Source of the DNA: Roseburia hominis
GTDB lineage: Bacteria > Bacillota > Clostridia > Lachnospirales > Lachnospiraceae
NCBI GenBank assembly: GCA_021771815.1
Contig: JAETOE010000025.1
Location: 1 to 52,809, forward strand
Length of the DNA: 52,809 nt
Direction: 5' to 3'
How positions within the stretch are numbered: position 1 is the stretch's first letter; every line of letters starts with the position of its first letter. The notes below the pieces were generated by a model. It made no database searches. It was given only the letters and a program-made list of their open reading frames with translations, and had not been told where the DNA came from. This document shows positions 8,499 to 18,049 of this stretch, one piece after another. The position numbers were made by a program, and so were the translations under genes.

Positions 8499-8533
8499 AG
8501 TACAAAAACATAAAAAATAGTACAAATATAAAA
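8499..8533. promoter_or_regulatory. AGTACAAA direct repeats, candidate AraC operator
   Basis: Two direct copies of AGTACAAA followed by an A/T-rich run begin at 8499 and 8519, 20 bp apart, which places them on one helical face as AraC-family activators need. The 236-bp divergent region (8365-8600) is otherwise A/T-rich and holds no gene; no consensus -35/-10 pair was found. Confidence 0.4.
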
Positions 8534-8600
8534 TAAATCGCACGTTTGATGTTATAAAATGACTATATCAAATAAACAGAAACCATGTTGGAGGGTAAAG

Positions 8601-10883
8601 ATGAGAAAGGAAGAAATAAAAAGTCTGGTTTCAAGGATGACGCTGGAGGAAAAAGCGGGGATGTGTTCAGGCGCCGATTTCTGGTATCTAAAGAGCATTG
8701 AGAGGCTTGGCATTCCGCAAGTGATGGTGACGGACGGTCCTCACGGAATCCGTAAACAGTCCAATCAGGCAGACCATCTGGGTATCAACGAAAGTGAAAA
8801 ATCAGTCTGCTTTCCCGCCGGATGTGCCACCGCATCAAGTTTTGACAGAAGTCTGTTGACGAAACTGGGAGAAACTGTCGGACATGAGTGTCAGGCGATG
8901 GGGGTCAGCACCATTCTGGGTCCTGCCATGAACATCAAGCGCTCCCCTTTGTGCGGCAGGAACTTCGAATACTATTCCGAGGATCCGCTGGTATCCGCAG
9001 AATTGGCAGCGGCGATGATTACCGGTGTGCAGAGCAAACATGTTGGTACAAGCGCCAAACATTTTCTTGCCAACAATCAGGAGAAACGACGCATGACGAA
9101 TTCTTCTGAGGTGGATGAGAGGACGCTTAGAGAGATTTATCTTGCTTCTTTTGAAGGAGCAGTGAAAAAAGCGAAACCATGGACGGTGATGAATTCCTAT
9201 AATCGCATTAACGGTGCATTTGTAGGAGACAGCAAAGAATATCTTACGGATATCCTCAGAGACGAGTGGGGATTTGACGGGTATGTTGTGTCTGACTGGG
9301 GGGCTGTCAATGACCGGGTACAGGCGTTAAAAGCGGGTCTGGATCTGGAAATGCCGTCCAGTAACGGAATCAATGATAAGCTGATCGTGGATGCGGTGCA
9401 GAATGGAAAACTTGAAGAGACGGTTGTGGATCAGGCTTGTGAGAGAATTTTAGATGTAATTTTCCGCTACACAGAGAACCGGGACGAGACGGCAGTCTTC
9501 GATTATGAAAAGGATCATGCCACAGCAGCAGAGATGGAAGCTGAATGTGCGGTACTGTTAAAAAATGATGATCAGATTCTTCCGCTGAGAAAAAATTCCA
9601 AAATCGCTTTTATCGGGAAATATGTGAAAGAGCCGAGATATCAGGGAGGCGGAAGTTCCCATATCAATAGCTGGAAAGTGGAATCAGCATTGGAAGCAGT
9701 AAAAGATATTGCCGGGGTCACTTTTTCCAGAGGATTCGATGATGTAGAAGATATTGTGGATGAGAAGCTGCAGGAAGAAGCCGTAAAGGCGGCACAGGAA
9801 GCGGAAATCGCGGTTGTTTTCGCCGGACTTCCTGATAACTTCGAATCCGAAGGATATGACCGTAAGCATATGAATCTTCCTGATTGTCAGAATACGCTGA
9901 TTGAGAGAATTGCGTCGGTACAGAAAAATGTGGTCGTGGTGCTTCATAATGGTTCTCCGGTACGGATGCCATGGAAAGAGCAGGTAAAGGGAATTCTGGA
10001 AGCCTATCTTGGAGGGGAGGCAGTGGGAAAAGCAGTAGTTGATCTACTGTTCGGCAAAGCAAACCCCTGCGGCCGTCTGGCGGAAACCTTTCCTGAACGT
10101 CTGGAGGATACGCCATGTTATCTTACCTACGGCAAAGGAAAAGATACTGCATTGTATCAGGAAGGCGTCTTTGTAGGATATCGTTACTATACTTCCAGAA
10201 ATGTAAAGGCGGCTTACCCATTTGGTTACGGTCTTTCCTATACGACATTTGCTTATGAAAATCTAACGGTTGACAAAAAAGAGATGGACGATACGGAAAT
10301 CTTAAAGGTTAGCGTAAACGTAAAAAATACAGGGGACAGATCCGGCAAGGAAGTGGTACAGCTTTATGTGCAGGCGCCAGGGGATGAGGTAGTGCGTCCG
10401 ATACGGGAGCTTCGCGGATTTGATAAGATCATGCTGGAACCGGGAGAAGAGAAAACGGTAACCTTTGAACTGGATATGCGCGCGTTCGCTTACTGGAATA
10501 CACAGATCCATGACTGGTTTGCAGAGGACGGCATTTATCGGATTTTAATCGGACGTAATGCGGAGGAAATGCTTCTGGAGGAAACGGTCACAGTCCACGG
10601 GACCAAAACGGTACCCAGAATTTATTCTATGAATACCTGTATGGGAGAACTGATGCGCGATCCTCATGCACAGGCTGTAATGGGACCGTTTTTGCAGGGA
10701 ATGCAGCAGAATACCGATGCGCAGAAAATGGCGGACGCGCAGGAAAACGATACCTCGGGAGCCATCAACGCCGAAATGATGAATGCCATGATGGAAGACA
10801 TGCCTCTCCGGCAGCTTTTAAGCTTTGTGCCGGGTATGAAACGGGAAATGTTAGACCAGCTTCTGGCAGCATTAAATCAATAA
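8601..10883 (+). CDS. GH3 beta-glycosidase (beta-glucosidase-like)
   Basis: 760 residues, no signal peptide, so cytoplasmic. It hydrolyses terminal beta-linked sugars. Domains: GH3 N-terminal barrel (about 15-300) with substrate-binding KH (KHFLANNQE) and nucleophile Asp in VVSDWGAV; GH3 C-terminal domain (about 315-540, ECAVLLKNDDQILPL); fibronectin-III-like domain (about 575-650, GKEVVQLYV, LRGFDKI). Residues about 674-760 are an extra helical, Met-rich tail (YSMNTCMGELMRDPHA ... LLAALNQ) not part of canonical GH3 and similar to the tail of the GH78 enzyme nearby. ATG 8601 is chosen for GGAGGG 5 bp upstream. First gene of the glycan operon; probably removes beta-glucose after a rhamnosidase acts. 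Confidence 0.9.
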   Translation: MRKEEIKSLVSRMTLEEKAGMCSGADFWYLKSIERLGIPQVMVTDGPHGIRKQSNQADHLGINESEKSVCFPAGCATASSFDRSLLTKLGETVGHECQAMGVSTILGPAMNIKRSPLCGRNFEYYSEDPLVSAELAAAMITGVQSKHVGTSAKHFLANNQEKRRMTNSSEVDERTLREIYLASFEGAVKKAKPWTVMNSYNRINGAFVGDSKEYLTDILRDEWGFDGYVVSDWGAVNDRVQALKAGLDLEMPSSNGINDKLIVDAVQNGKLEETVVDQACERILDVIFRYTENRDETAVFDYEKDHATAAEMEAECAVLLKNDDQILPLRKNSKIAFIGKYVKEPRYQGGGSSHINSWKVESALEAVKDIAGVTFSRGFDDVEDIVDEKLQEEAVKAAQEAEIAVVFAGLPDNFESEGYDRKHMNLPDCQNTLIERIASVQKNVVVVLHNGSPVRMPWKEQVKGILEAYLGGEAVGKAVVDLLFGKANPCGRLAETFPERLEDTPCYLTYGKGKDTALYQEGVFVGYRYYTSRNVKAAYPFGYGLSYTTFAYENLTVDKKEMDDTEILKVSVNVKNTGDRSGKEVVQLYVQAPGDEVVRPIRELRGFDKIMLEPGEEKTVTFELDMRAFAYWNTQIHDWFAEDGIYRILIGRNAEEMLLEETVTVHGTKTVPRIYSMNTCMGELMRDPHAQAVMGPFLQGMQQNTDAQKMADAQENDTSGAINAEMMNAMMEDMPLRQLLSFVPGMKREMLDQLLAALNQ

Positions 10884-10901
10884 AGTAGGAGGAGAGAGAA
10901 A

Positions 10902-12302
10902 ATGGCAAAGAACAAAGAACTTGGTCTGGATTCCATGGGAGTCCCAAAATCCATGCGACTGACAGATTATCTTGGGGATGGTCTGGGACAGCTTCCGCTG
11001 AATATCATGAGCGGACTCGTAGGACAGCTTACTTACTTTTACACAGAGAAAGTCGGTCTTGCCGCCGCTATGGTGGCGACAATGCTTCTGGTAGCAAAAA
11101 TCGCGGATGCTTTTTCCGATCTGGCTATGGGGAAAATCATGGATGCAGGTCATTCACCGAAGGGGAAATGCCGTCCGTGGTTCTTAAGAATGGCAATACC
11201 GGCAGCGGTTATGATTGTGCTGCTGTTCACCGTTCCGAAGAGTGCAGGAAGCGGTTTCCAGATGGCATATGTACTGATTACGAATATTCTTATTACAGCA
11301 GTGATATATACAGCGGTTGCCATTCCCTACGGTGCATTAATGTCACTTCGCACAAAAAGCTCGGATGAGCGTGGCAAAATGGGCGTGTTCCGTGCGGCAT
11401 TCGGATATATTGCAGGTATGATAATCGCGATTCTGTTAATTCCGATTACAAACGCGCTGGGAGGAACACAGGCGGCATGGATTAAGGTTGCGGTTGTCTT
11501 TGGATTGATTTCTCTGCTTTCGTTACTGATCCTGTATAAGGTTTCAAAAGAAAATGCAGGCGGAGAGGCTGCTTCGAAGGAACAGGAGCAGGAGGATGAA
11601 GATGTATCTTTTGCAGAGGGGCTTAAAATTCTGTTCCACAATAAATACTGGGTCATCATGCTGTTCCTTCAACTTCTTATGAATATTTCTTATGGCCTCA
11701 GCGGTGCAGGCGGAACGTATTATTGCAAATACATACTCGGAAATGATAATATGGTAGCGCTTCTTGGTGCGGTAGGTCTGATTCCTACATTTCTGGGGTT
11801 TGCGCTTACCGGTCCCATGGCAGGAAAATTCGGTATGACGAAAACATGTATGATTTCCTGCGTTCTCGGTGCGGCAGCCTGTGTTGTCAGGGTATTCACT
11901 CCGTACAGTCTGGTTACCTGCCTGGTGGGCGGATGTTTTACGACCTTTGCAAATATTCCGCTGATGTGTTTGTTCGGGGCAATGGTAAATAACTGCGTGG
12001 AATACAACGAATGGAAATTCGAGAAACGGATTGTCGGCATGACGAACAGTGCAAATTCTTTCGGATGTAAAATCGGATCCGGAATCGGCGGTTCCCTGAT
12101 CGGATGGCTTCTTGCATGGGGCGGTTACAGTTCAGCGCTGGAAACTCAGCCGGGTACGGTAAATATCGCAATCTTTGCATTTTCCATTTATATTCCGCTG
12201 GCATTATTCGTAACGATGTTCATTCTGCTTATGAAAAATGACCTGGAAAAGAAATACCCGCAGATCGTGGCGGAAATCCAGGCAAGAAAAGAATCAAGAT
12301 AA
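10902..12302 (+). CDS. GPH-family sugar:cation symporter
   Basis: 466 residues with about 12 hydrophobic segments, a glycoside-pentoside-hexuronide:cation symporter of the major facilitator superfamily. Recognisable family features are the N-terminal LTDYLGDGLGQLP, the acidic/amide cluster KIADAFSDLAMGKIMD in helix 2-loop, and GKCRPWFLRM in the first cytoplasmic loop. It imports a glycoside with Na+ or H+. It begins 18 bp after the GH3 gene with a strong AGGAGGAG. Its position between GH3 and GH78 implies uptake of a rhamnose/glucose-containing glycoside for cytoplasmic hydrolysis. Confidence 0.92.
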   Translation: MAKNKELGLDSMGVPKSMRLTDYLGDGLGQLPLNIMSGLVGQLTYFYTEKVGLAAAMVATMLLVAKIADAFSDLAMGKIMDAGHSPKGKCRPWFLRMAIPAAVMIVLLFTVPKSAGSGFQMAYVLITNILITAVIYTAVAIPYGALMSLRTKSSDERGKMGVFRAAFGYIAGMIIAILLIPITNALGGTQAAWIKVAVVFGLISLLSLLILYKVSKENAGGEAASKEQEQEDEDVSFAEGLKILFHNKYWVIMLFLQLLMNISYGLSGAGGTYYCKYILGNDNMVALLGAVGLIPTFLGFALTGPMAGKFGMTKTCMISCVLGAAACVVRVFTPYSLVTCLVGGCFTTFANIPLMCLFGAMVNNCVEYNEWKFEKRIVGMTNSANSFGCKIGSGIGGSLIGWLLAWGGYSSALETQPGTVNIAIFAFSIYIPLALFVTMFILLMKNDLEKKYPQIVAEIQARKESR

Positions 12303-12307
12303 AAAGA

Positions 12308-12345
12308 CAACAGGGCAGGGCTGACTGTGCAGCGCTGCCCTGTTG
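12308..12345 (+). repeat. intercistronic 11-bp stem hairpin
   Basis: CAACAGGGCAG (12308-12318) pairs perfectly with CTGCCCTGTTG (12335-12345). There is no T run, so it is more likely an mRNA stabiliser or processing site between the symporter and GH78 genes than a terminator. Confidence 0.6.
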
Positions 12346-12378
12346 TGAAAATATTACAATCGTGGGAGGGAACCAAGC

Positions 12379-15123
12379 ATGAAGATTTATGATCTTAGAA
12401 CAGAATATAGAAAAAATCCAATTGGTCTGTCTGTAAAAAGCCCCCGTTTTTCCTGGAAAATGGAGTCCGGGGAGAAAGATACGATGCAGAAATCCTATCG
12501 TATCATAATCAGAGAGAATGACGTTTCCGGGGAAAAGACGGTATGGGACAGCAATGTGGTGGAAACGGATACTTCCGTACTGGTGGAATATGAGGGAGCA
12601 GAATTAAAGCCGGAAACCAGTTATACCGTTTATGTGGAAGCAGCGGATAATCATGGTAAAACCGCTTTTACAGAAGGGACTTTTGAAACGGGAATTTTTG
12701 ATCGCAACCAGTTTTGTGCACGGATGATCACGCATGATTTTTTGCAGGAAGAGACGGCCTGCCCTGTTTTCTGGAAAGAATTCAAACTGGAAAAACCGGT
12801 GGCAAAAGCCCGTCTGTATGCCACTGCGCAGGGAGTGTATGAGGTGAATTTAAATGGAAGCAGGGTAGGGGATTATCGTATGGCTCCGGGCTGGACAAGT
12901 TATCACCACCGCCTTCAGTATCAGATTTATGATGTGACAGAAATGCTTTCACAAAATAATAAGATTGAAATGACAGTGGGGAATGGATGGTACAAAGGAA
13001 TCCTTGGATTCTACTGTCAGCCCAATATCTATGGAGACAGAGTGGGTGCGTTTGCGGAACTTCACGTGACTTATGAGGATGGTACGAAAGAGACGATTGC
13101 AACAGATGAATCATGGAGTGTACGCACAGGGGAAATTTCTTACAGTGAAATCTATATGGGCGAGACGATCGATACTTCTGCTCCCAATATTCGGGAAGGT
13201 ATGGTTTCCATTAAAGATTTTGATACATCTACGCTTACTGCACAGGAAAACGAGCCTGTCCGTATTACGGAAAGAATTCCCGCCAAGCAACTTATCGTTA
13301 CTCCGAAAGGAGAAAAGCTGGTGGATTTCGGACAGAATATTACAGGTTTGGTGGAAGTAAGAGTGAATGGTCAGAAGGGACAGAAAATTGTGATCCGTCA
13401 TGCCGAGGTGCTTGATAAGGACGGGAATTTCTATCCCGAAACACTCCGTCAGGCGAAATCCATTGATACTTACATCTGTAACGGTAAAGAACAGGTATTT
13501 CTCCCGCATTTTACGTTTCATGGATTCCGCTATATCTGCGTGGAAGGATTGGAGGAACTTTCCCCGGAGCAGTTTACCGCCTGCGTGATGCATTCGGATA
13601 TGGAGAAAACGGGTGATTTTACCTGTTCCAACAAAAAGGTAAATCAGCTTCAGAGTAATATTGCCTGGGGGCAGAGGGATAATTTTCTGGACATTCCCAC
13701 GGACTGTCCGCAGCGCGATGAAAGACTGGGATGGACGGGAGATGCCCAGATTTTCTCATGGACGGCTTCGTTTAACAGAAATACAGCGCTGTTTTTCTCG
13801 AAATGGATGCGGGATGTAGCAGCGGAATCTTCTCTGGAAAAAGGAGTGCCGCACGTGGTTCCGGATATTCTGCAGTCATACAGCGCCTCTGCGTGGAGCG
13901 ATGTTGCAGTCATCATTCCGTGGGTAGTTTATCAGACATACGGGGATAAGGGAATCCTTTCGGAAAATTGGAAATGTATGCACGAATGGGTGGATTACAT
14001 ACATAATCAATGCGGCGAAAACAAACTCTGGCAGACGGGTTTTCAGTATGGCGACTGGCTGGCGCTGGATAAGGAAGAAAGCGCAGATCGTACCGGTGCT
14101 ACCGACAAATATATGATTGCCAATGCCTATTACCTTTGTGTGACAGATCTGGTCCGTCAGAGTGCAGAAGTTCTCGGAAAAGAAGAGGAAGCTGTGAAAT
14201 ACTGTGAACTTTATGACAGTACATTAGAAGCTTTCCGCCAGGAATACTTTACGCCGACCGGCCGCATTGTGAGCGAGACACAGACGGGAGCTGTGCTGTC
14301 TCTGTACTTTCATCTTGCAAGAGAAAAAGACAGAAAAAGAATCCTAGGTACGCTGCTTACCAACATAGAAAATCACAAGAATCACCTGTCCACAGGTTTT
14401 GTGGGAACCCCGTATATCTGCCATGCATTATCTGAAAACGGTGCGCAGGAAACGGCTGCCACTCTTTTCATGAAAGAGGATTGTCCATCCTGGCTCTATG
14501 CAGTAAATATGGGTGCGACTACGGTCTGGGAGCGTTGGGATTCTATTAAACCGGACGGAACATTTGATGAATCCGGTATGAATTCCCTGAATCATTATGC
14601 CTATGGTTCCATTGGAGACTGGATGTACAGAAAAATAGCCGGGCTTTCCCAACTGGAGCCGGGATATAAGAAATTTCAGATTAAGCCGATGTTTGTTAAG
14701 GGAATCGAAGAGGCAGGAGTAGAATTTGAATCCGTATATGGCAAAATTGTAAGCAGAGTGAGCTGCAAAAACGGTACGATTCATGTACATGTGGAGGTTC
14801 CGGCAAATACTTCCGCCGAAATCTGGCTCCCGGAAAAGGAATCGTGCGAGAGAGTGGGCTCCGGCGTCTATGATTATGAATACGGAACAGAGACTTGTCT
14901 TGATTACGACCGGTTCAGTATGGACAGCACGTTCGGGGAAATTCTAAAACAGCCTCTTGCAGTGGATATGTTTAATCAGATGGCGCCGGGGATGCTGGAT
15001 AATCCGATGATCCAGTTCGCATATCAGCTGACTTTGGCGGAAATGCTGGGAAATGCGCCGGAAGCACGTCCGTTATATGAAGAGGTTATCAATGCGCTGA
15101 ATGAGGAAGACAGGAGAAGTTGA
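12379..15123 (+). CDS. GH78 alpha-L-rhamnosidase
   Basis: 914 residues, cytoplasmic. It releases terminal alpha-L-rhamnose. Order of domains: N-terminal beta-sandwich (KSPRFSWKM), Bac_rhamnosid_N-type domain (residues about 130-300, NGSRVGDYRMAPGWTSY), beta domain (LVDFGQNITG), and the (alpha/alpha)6 barrel (about 420-770) with signature DCPQRDERLGWTGDAQIF that contains the catalytic Glu of GH78, then a C-terminal beta domain. Residues about 844-914 add a helical tail (FSMDSTFGEILKQPLAV ... VINALNEE) that resembles the tail of the GH3 partner. ATG at 12379 has GTGGGAGGG upstream. Last gene of the glycan operon; the substrate is probably a rhamnosyl-glucoside such as a plant flavonoid or saponin glycoside (inference). 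Confidence 0.92.
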   Translation: MKIYDLRTEYRKNPIGLSVKSPRFSWKMESGEKDTMQKSYRIIIRENDVSGEKTVWDSNVVETDTSVLVEYEGAELKPETSYTVYVEAADNHGKTAFTEGTFETGIFDRNQFCARMITHDFLQEETACPVFWKEFKLEKPVAKARLYATAQGVYEVNLNGSRVGDYRMAPGWTSYHHRLQYQIYDVTEMLSQNNKIEMTVGNGWYKGILGFYCQPNIYGDRVGAFAELHVTYEDGTKETIATDESWSVRTGEISYSEIYMGETIDTSAPNIREGMVSIKDFDTSTLTAQENEPVRITERIPAKQLIVTPKGEKLVDFGQNITGLVEVRVNGQKGQKIVIRHAEVLDKDGNFYPETLRQAKSIDTYICNGKEQVFLPHFTFHGFRYICVEGLEELSPEQFTACVMHSDMEKTGDFTCSNKKVNQLQSNIAWGQRDNFLDIPTDCPQRDERLGWTGDAQIFSWTASFNRNTALFFSKWMRDVAAESSLEKGVPHVVPDILQSYSASAWSDVAVIIPWVVYQTYGDKGILSENWKCMHEWVDYIHNQCGENKLWQTGFQYGDWLALDKEESADRTGATDKYMIANAYYLCVTDLVRQSAEVLGKEEEAVKYCELYDSTLEAFRQEYFTPTGRIVSETQTGAVLSLYFHLAREKDRKRILGTLLTNIENHKNHLSTGFVGTPYICHALSENGAQETAATLFMKEDCPSWLYAVNMGATTVWERWDSIKPDGTFDESGMNSLNHYAYGSIGDWMYRKIAGLSQLEPGYKKFQIKPMFVKGIEEAGVEFESVYGKIVSRVSCKNGTIHVHVEVPANTSAEIWLPEKESCERVGSGVYDYEYGTETCLDYDRFSMDSTFGEILKQPLAVDMFNQMAPGMLDNPMIQFAYQLTLAEMLGNAPEARPLYEEVINALNEEDRRS

Positions 15124-15198
15124 ATCAAGTACAAAGATAAAAGCAATAAATGTTTACAGAAAGAGCAGAGTCTGCATTCTTCAAGTTAAAATCTGTAA

Positions 15199-15225
15199 AG
15201 TCAGGGAGAAAACTCCCTGGCTTTC
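15199..15225 (+). terminator. terminator of the glycan operon
   Basis: GTCAGGGAG/CTCCCTGGC stem with a 4-nt AAAA loop and TTTCT tail, 77 bp after the GH78 stop. The rest of 15124-15392 holds no gene; a TATAAT at 15349-15354 is a possible -10 for the next gene with no clear -35. Confidence 0.75.
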
Positions 15226-15392
15226 TACTATTCGGGGAAAAGTCAAGAAGTTTGCAAAAACAAAAATAGAGAGGAAAAAGAGAGAAAATGAAACGACATG
15301 AAATGAATAAATTACATAAAAGGCAATCACAAATTATGTCGTAAAAGATATAATAAAGTCATAATTTTCGAAGGAGGGCGGGTGCGAAAGTA

Positions 15393-17480
15393 ATGAGATC
15401 TATACGAAAGAAAATTGTTGCCGCAATTTTTTTATGTTCTATTTTAACGGCGCTGTTAGTCGGAACGATTGCTGCGGTCAATACAATGCAGATGGTGAAC
15501 AAAGACGCGCAGGAGCGAATGCGGATGACATGCCAGACTGAGGCGGAATCTTTGAACGCTATGATACTGCGAATCGAACAGTCGGTGGATATGCTCAGTG
15601 ACGTGATCATGGCGGATTTTGACTATGAGCGGTTTACACAGAATAAGCAGTATGCGGACGAGTATACGGAGCAGATGTCGGGATATGTACATAGCTTTGC
15701 GGAACGAACGGAAGGCGCAGTTACAGCTTATATTCGCTATAATCCTGAATATTCAAATCCTACCTCCGGATGCTTTTTATCGAGAGAATCCACTACAGCG
15801 GATTTTGACGAATTAGTTCCGACGGATTTTTCCATGTATGATGAGGATGACGCCGCGCATGTGGGCTGGTACTATATACCGGTCAGGAACGGCGGTCCCA
15901 TGTGGATGGAGCCGTACCTCAACGAAAATATCAATGTCTATATGATATCTTACGTTGTACCGCTCTACAGTGAGAGCGGGGAGTCTATCGGTATTGTCGG
16001 CATGGACATTGATTTTTCAAAAATTACGGAGATGGTAGATGCCATGACAGTCTACGATACCGGACATGCATTTTTGGTAAATGACTCCGGTACGATTATG
16101 CACGACAGGAATCTGGAAGTGGGGACAAACTTTGCAGATGTAGATGTCTCTGCTGCAGGGATCGCGTCGTCTTTTGCCGATGAGACAAAGCAGGGAGTCC
16201 TGCAAAATTACTCCTATCAGGGCATAAAACAGCAAATGCTGTTTTATGGCATGGCAAATGGTATGCGTCTGATTGTGACAGCGCCAAGAGGAGAGATTTA
16301 TTCCGAAGCGCATCGGCTTGTGATACTGATGCTTGTTGGTGAGATAGTTTCTATTTTGGTGTCGGGCGTTATCGGAATTTTTGTTTCCGGCGGTATTGCA
16401 AAGCCGATTCGTCAGTTGACAAATGTTATCACGCAGACCGCGCAGTTGGATTTTAAACCGACCGCGGACGGAAGCAAGCTGCGTAAGCAGAAGGATGAGA
16501 TCGGTATTATGGCGCGTGAGATTCATCAGATGCGGCGTATCTTAAAAGGTATGGTAGAGCAGATGAGTGAGACAGAGCGGGCGATTCTCGGAAACGTGGA
16601 TAATCTGGACGCCATTATGAAGGAGAACAGTACGCGCGCGGAAGATAACTCCGCAGCGACGCAGGAGATGGCTGCCGGTATGCAGGAGGCATCTGCGAAT
16701 ACCGCGCAAATCGTGCAGAATATAGAAGAGGTTAAGCGCAATTCAGAGCAGATTTATCAGCTTGCTTCGGACGGAGAGGCAAATTCGCGCGAGATTTATC
16801 AGCGTGCAGGGGATATGGAGCGTATCAGTCAGGAGTCAAGCGATAAGACGAACCATATGTATGAGGTGATGAAGGATAAGACCAATCTTGCGATTGAACA
16901 GTCACGGGCGGTACAAAGAATTAACGAGCTGACGGAGGATATCAAGAATATATCTTCCCAGACAAATCTGTTGGCGCTTAATGCAAGTATTGAGGCGGCT
17001 CGTGCGGGAGAGGCAGGAAGAGGATTTGCCGTTGTTGCGTCTGAAATCGGTACACTTGCGTCCGAGACGCTTCGGACAGTAGATAATATCAATTCCATTG
17101 TAGACGAGGTTAATACAGCGGTTTCCAATATGACGGATTGTATCACGACTATGATGCAGTTTTTGGAAATGACAGTACTTACAGATTACAATGTATTTCT
17201 TGAGTCCGGAAGCCAGTATCGGATAGACGCGGATTCGTTTATCAAGGTTATGCGGGAAGTCAAGGAAGCTGTTGAAGTGTTAGATCACTATATTACTCAG
17301 ATCGTTACGTCGGTGGAGGACATCAACGATACCGTAAGCCAGTCGTCCAACGGTATTAATGTGATTGCGGAGAAATCCTCTGAGACAGAGAGTACGACGA
17401 TCGAGGGCTACACGAAGCTGCAGGAGAGCAGAGAGACAATCGAAACGCTTCGTTCTATTGTGGAGCAATTTCAGATTTAA
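15393..17480 (+). CDS. methyl-accepting chemotaxis protein with dCache-type sensor
   Basis: 695 residues. An N-terminal membrane helix (about 8-30), a large periplasm-facing sensor (about 35-300) with dCache-like features ([28 protein letters not shown]), a second membrane helix (about 310-335), HAMP (about 335-390), and the signalling domain with the conserved tip [20 protein letters not shown] (about 517-536) then [11 protein letters not shown]. It controls CheA at the cell pole. The aromatic/acidic MWMEPY region suggests a small organic ligand such as an amino acid, but the ligand is not known. ATG 15393 has AGGAGG somewhat far upstream (16 bp), so initiation may be weak. Monocistronic: promoter and T-box transcript follow. 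Confidence 0.93.
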   Translation: MRSIRKKIVAAIFLCSILTALLVGTIAAVNTMQMVNKDAQERMRMTCQTEAESLNAMILRIEQSVDMLSDVIMADFDYERFTQNKQYADEYTEQMSGYVHSFAERTEGAVTAYIRYNPEYSNPTSGCFLSRESTTADFDELVPTDFSMYDEDDAAHVGWYYIPVRNGGPMWMEPYLNENINVYMISYVVPLYSESGESIGIVGMDIDFSKITEMVDAMTVYDTGHAFLVNDSGTIMHDRNLEVGTNFADVDVSAAGIASSFADETKQGVLQNYSYQGIKQQMLFYGMANGMRLIVTAPRGEIYSEAHRLVILMLVGEIVSILVSGVIGIFVSGGIAKPIRQLTNVITQTAQLDFKPTADGSKLRKQKDEIGIMAREIHQMRRILKGMVEQMSETERAILGNVDNLDAIMKENSTRAEDNSAATQEMAAGMQEASANTAQIVQNIEEVKRNSEQIYQLASDGEANSREIYQRAGDMERISQESSDKTNHMYEVMKDKTNLAIEQSRAVQRINELTEDIKNISSQTNLLALNASIEAARAGEAGRGFAVVASEIGTLASETLRTVDNINSIVDEVNTAVSNMTDCITTMMQFLEMTVLTDYNVFLESGSQYRIDADSFIKVMREVKEAVEVLDHYITQIVTSVEDINDTVSQSSNGINVIAEKSSETESTTIEGYTKLQESRETIETLRSIVEQFQI

Positions 17481-17485
17481 TGTCC

Positions 17486-17514
17486 TTGACTTTCCGTTAT
17501 TTCCGTGCTAATCT
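17486..17514 (+). promoter_or_regulatory. sigma-A promoter of the metG T-box transcript
   Basis: TTGACT at 17486-17491, 17-bp spacer, TAATCT at 17509-17514, only a few bases after the chemoreceptor stop codon. Start predicted near 17521. Confidence 0.65.
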
Positions 17515-17554
17515 TAGGAAAACTAAGAAATCATCAATTCATGAAACGCGAAGA

Positions 17555-17937
17555 AAAAGAGAGTACATTTGTCGGAACTTTACAGAGAGATTTCCAACCC
17601 GCTTCGTTGTGATGCAGGCTTTTACAGAAGGTCGCTACAGGCACCATTCGGAGACGGTTAGCTGAGAGGAAATGGGGAAAGGCGGATGGAACATGGCTTT
17701 GGAGCGGCAGGACTGAACCCCTGGAACGGTGCGATAGAAGCGCCAGTGGCGGGGGATAAGCTCTGACAGGATCGCCTGTTACAGCGGGGGATATTGAACC
17801 TTGGAAGAGGGAGATATCTGACAGAGGCACAGATCGTGAGGTCTGTGTGAATAGAAGTGGTACCACGGGATACGAAGTCCCGTCTTCTGGGTGTGTTGTG
17901 CAGTGGCACAGGACGCAGAGAAGACGGGGCTTTTTTA
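17555..17937 (+). ncRNA. T-box riboswitch controlling metG
   Basis: The T-box core TGGTACCACGG is at 17858-17868, followed by a terminator whose stem CCCGTCTTCT (17879-17888) pairs with AGAAGACGGG (17919-17928) before TTTTTT (17931-17936). Upstream lies a long stem I region with AGCTGAGAGG (17660-17669), typical of the apical part. T-boxes read uncharged tRNA; the downstream gene is methionyl-tRNA synthetase, so the specifier should be AUG. The ATG at 17693-17695 (in GGAACATGGC) is a candidate specifier, but I cannot fold stem I by eye with certainty. Confidence 0.9.
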
Positions 17938-17992
17938 CTCTATAGGAAATACCGTGTTGTTGTTAAGCGTGAAAGTACCGACTCCTATAGAG
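17938..17992 (+). repeat. 10-bp inverted repeat after the T-box terminator
   Basis: CTCTATAGGA (17938-17947) and TCCTATAGAG (17983-17992) are perfect inverted copies in the metG leader, between terminator and start codon. A GC-rich hairpin (CCCTGCCGGGCAGG) follows at about 18001-18014. Role unknown; could shield or present the ribosome-binding site of read-through mRNA. Confidence 0.5.
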
Positions 17993-18049
17993 CAAAAAGC
18001 CCTGCCGGGCAGGATGCGCACAGTGATGATTTAGGAAAGGAGCAATACA

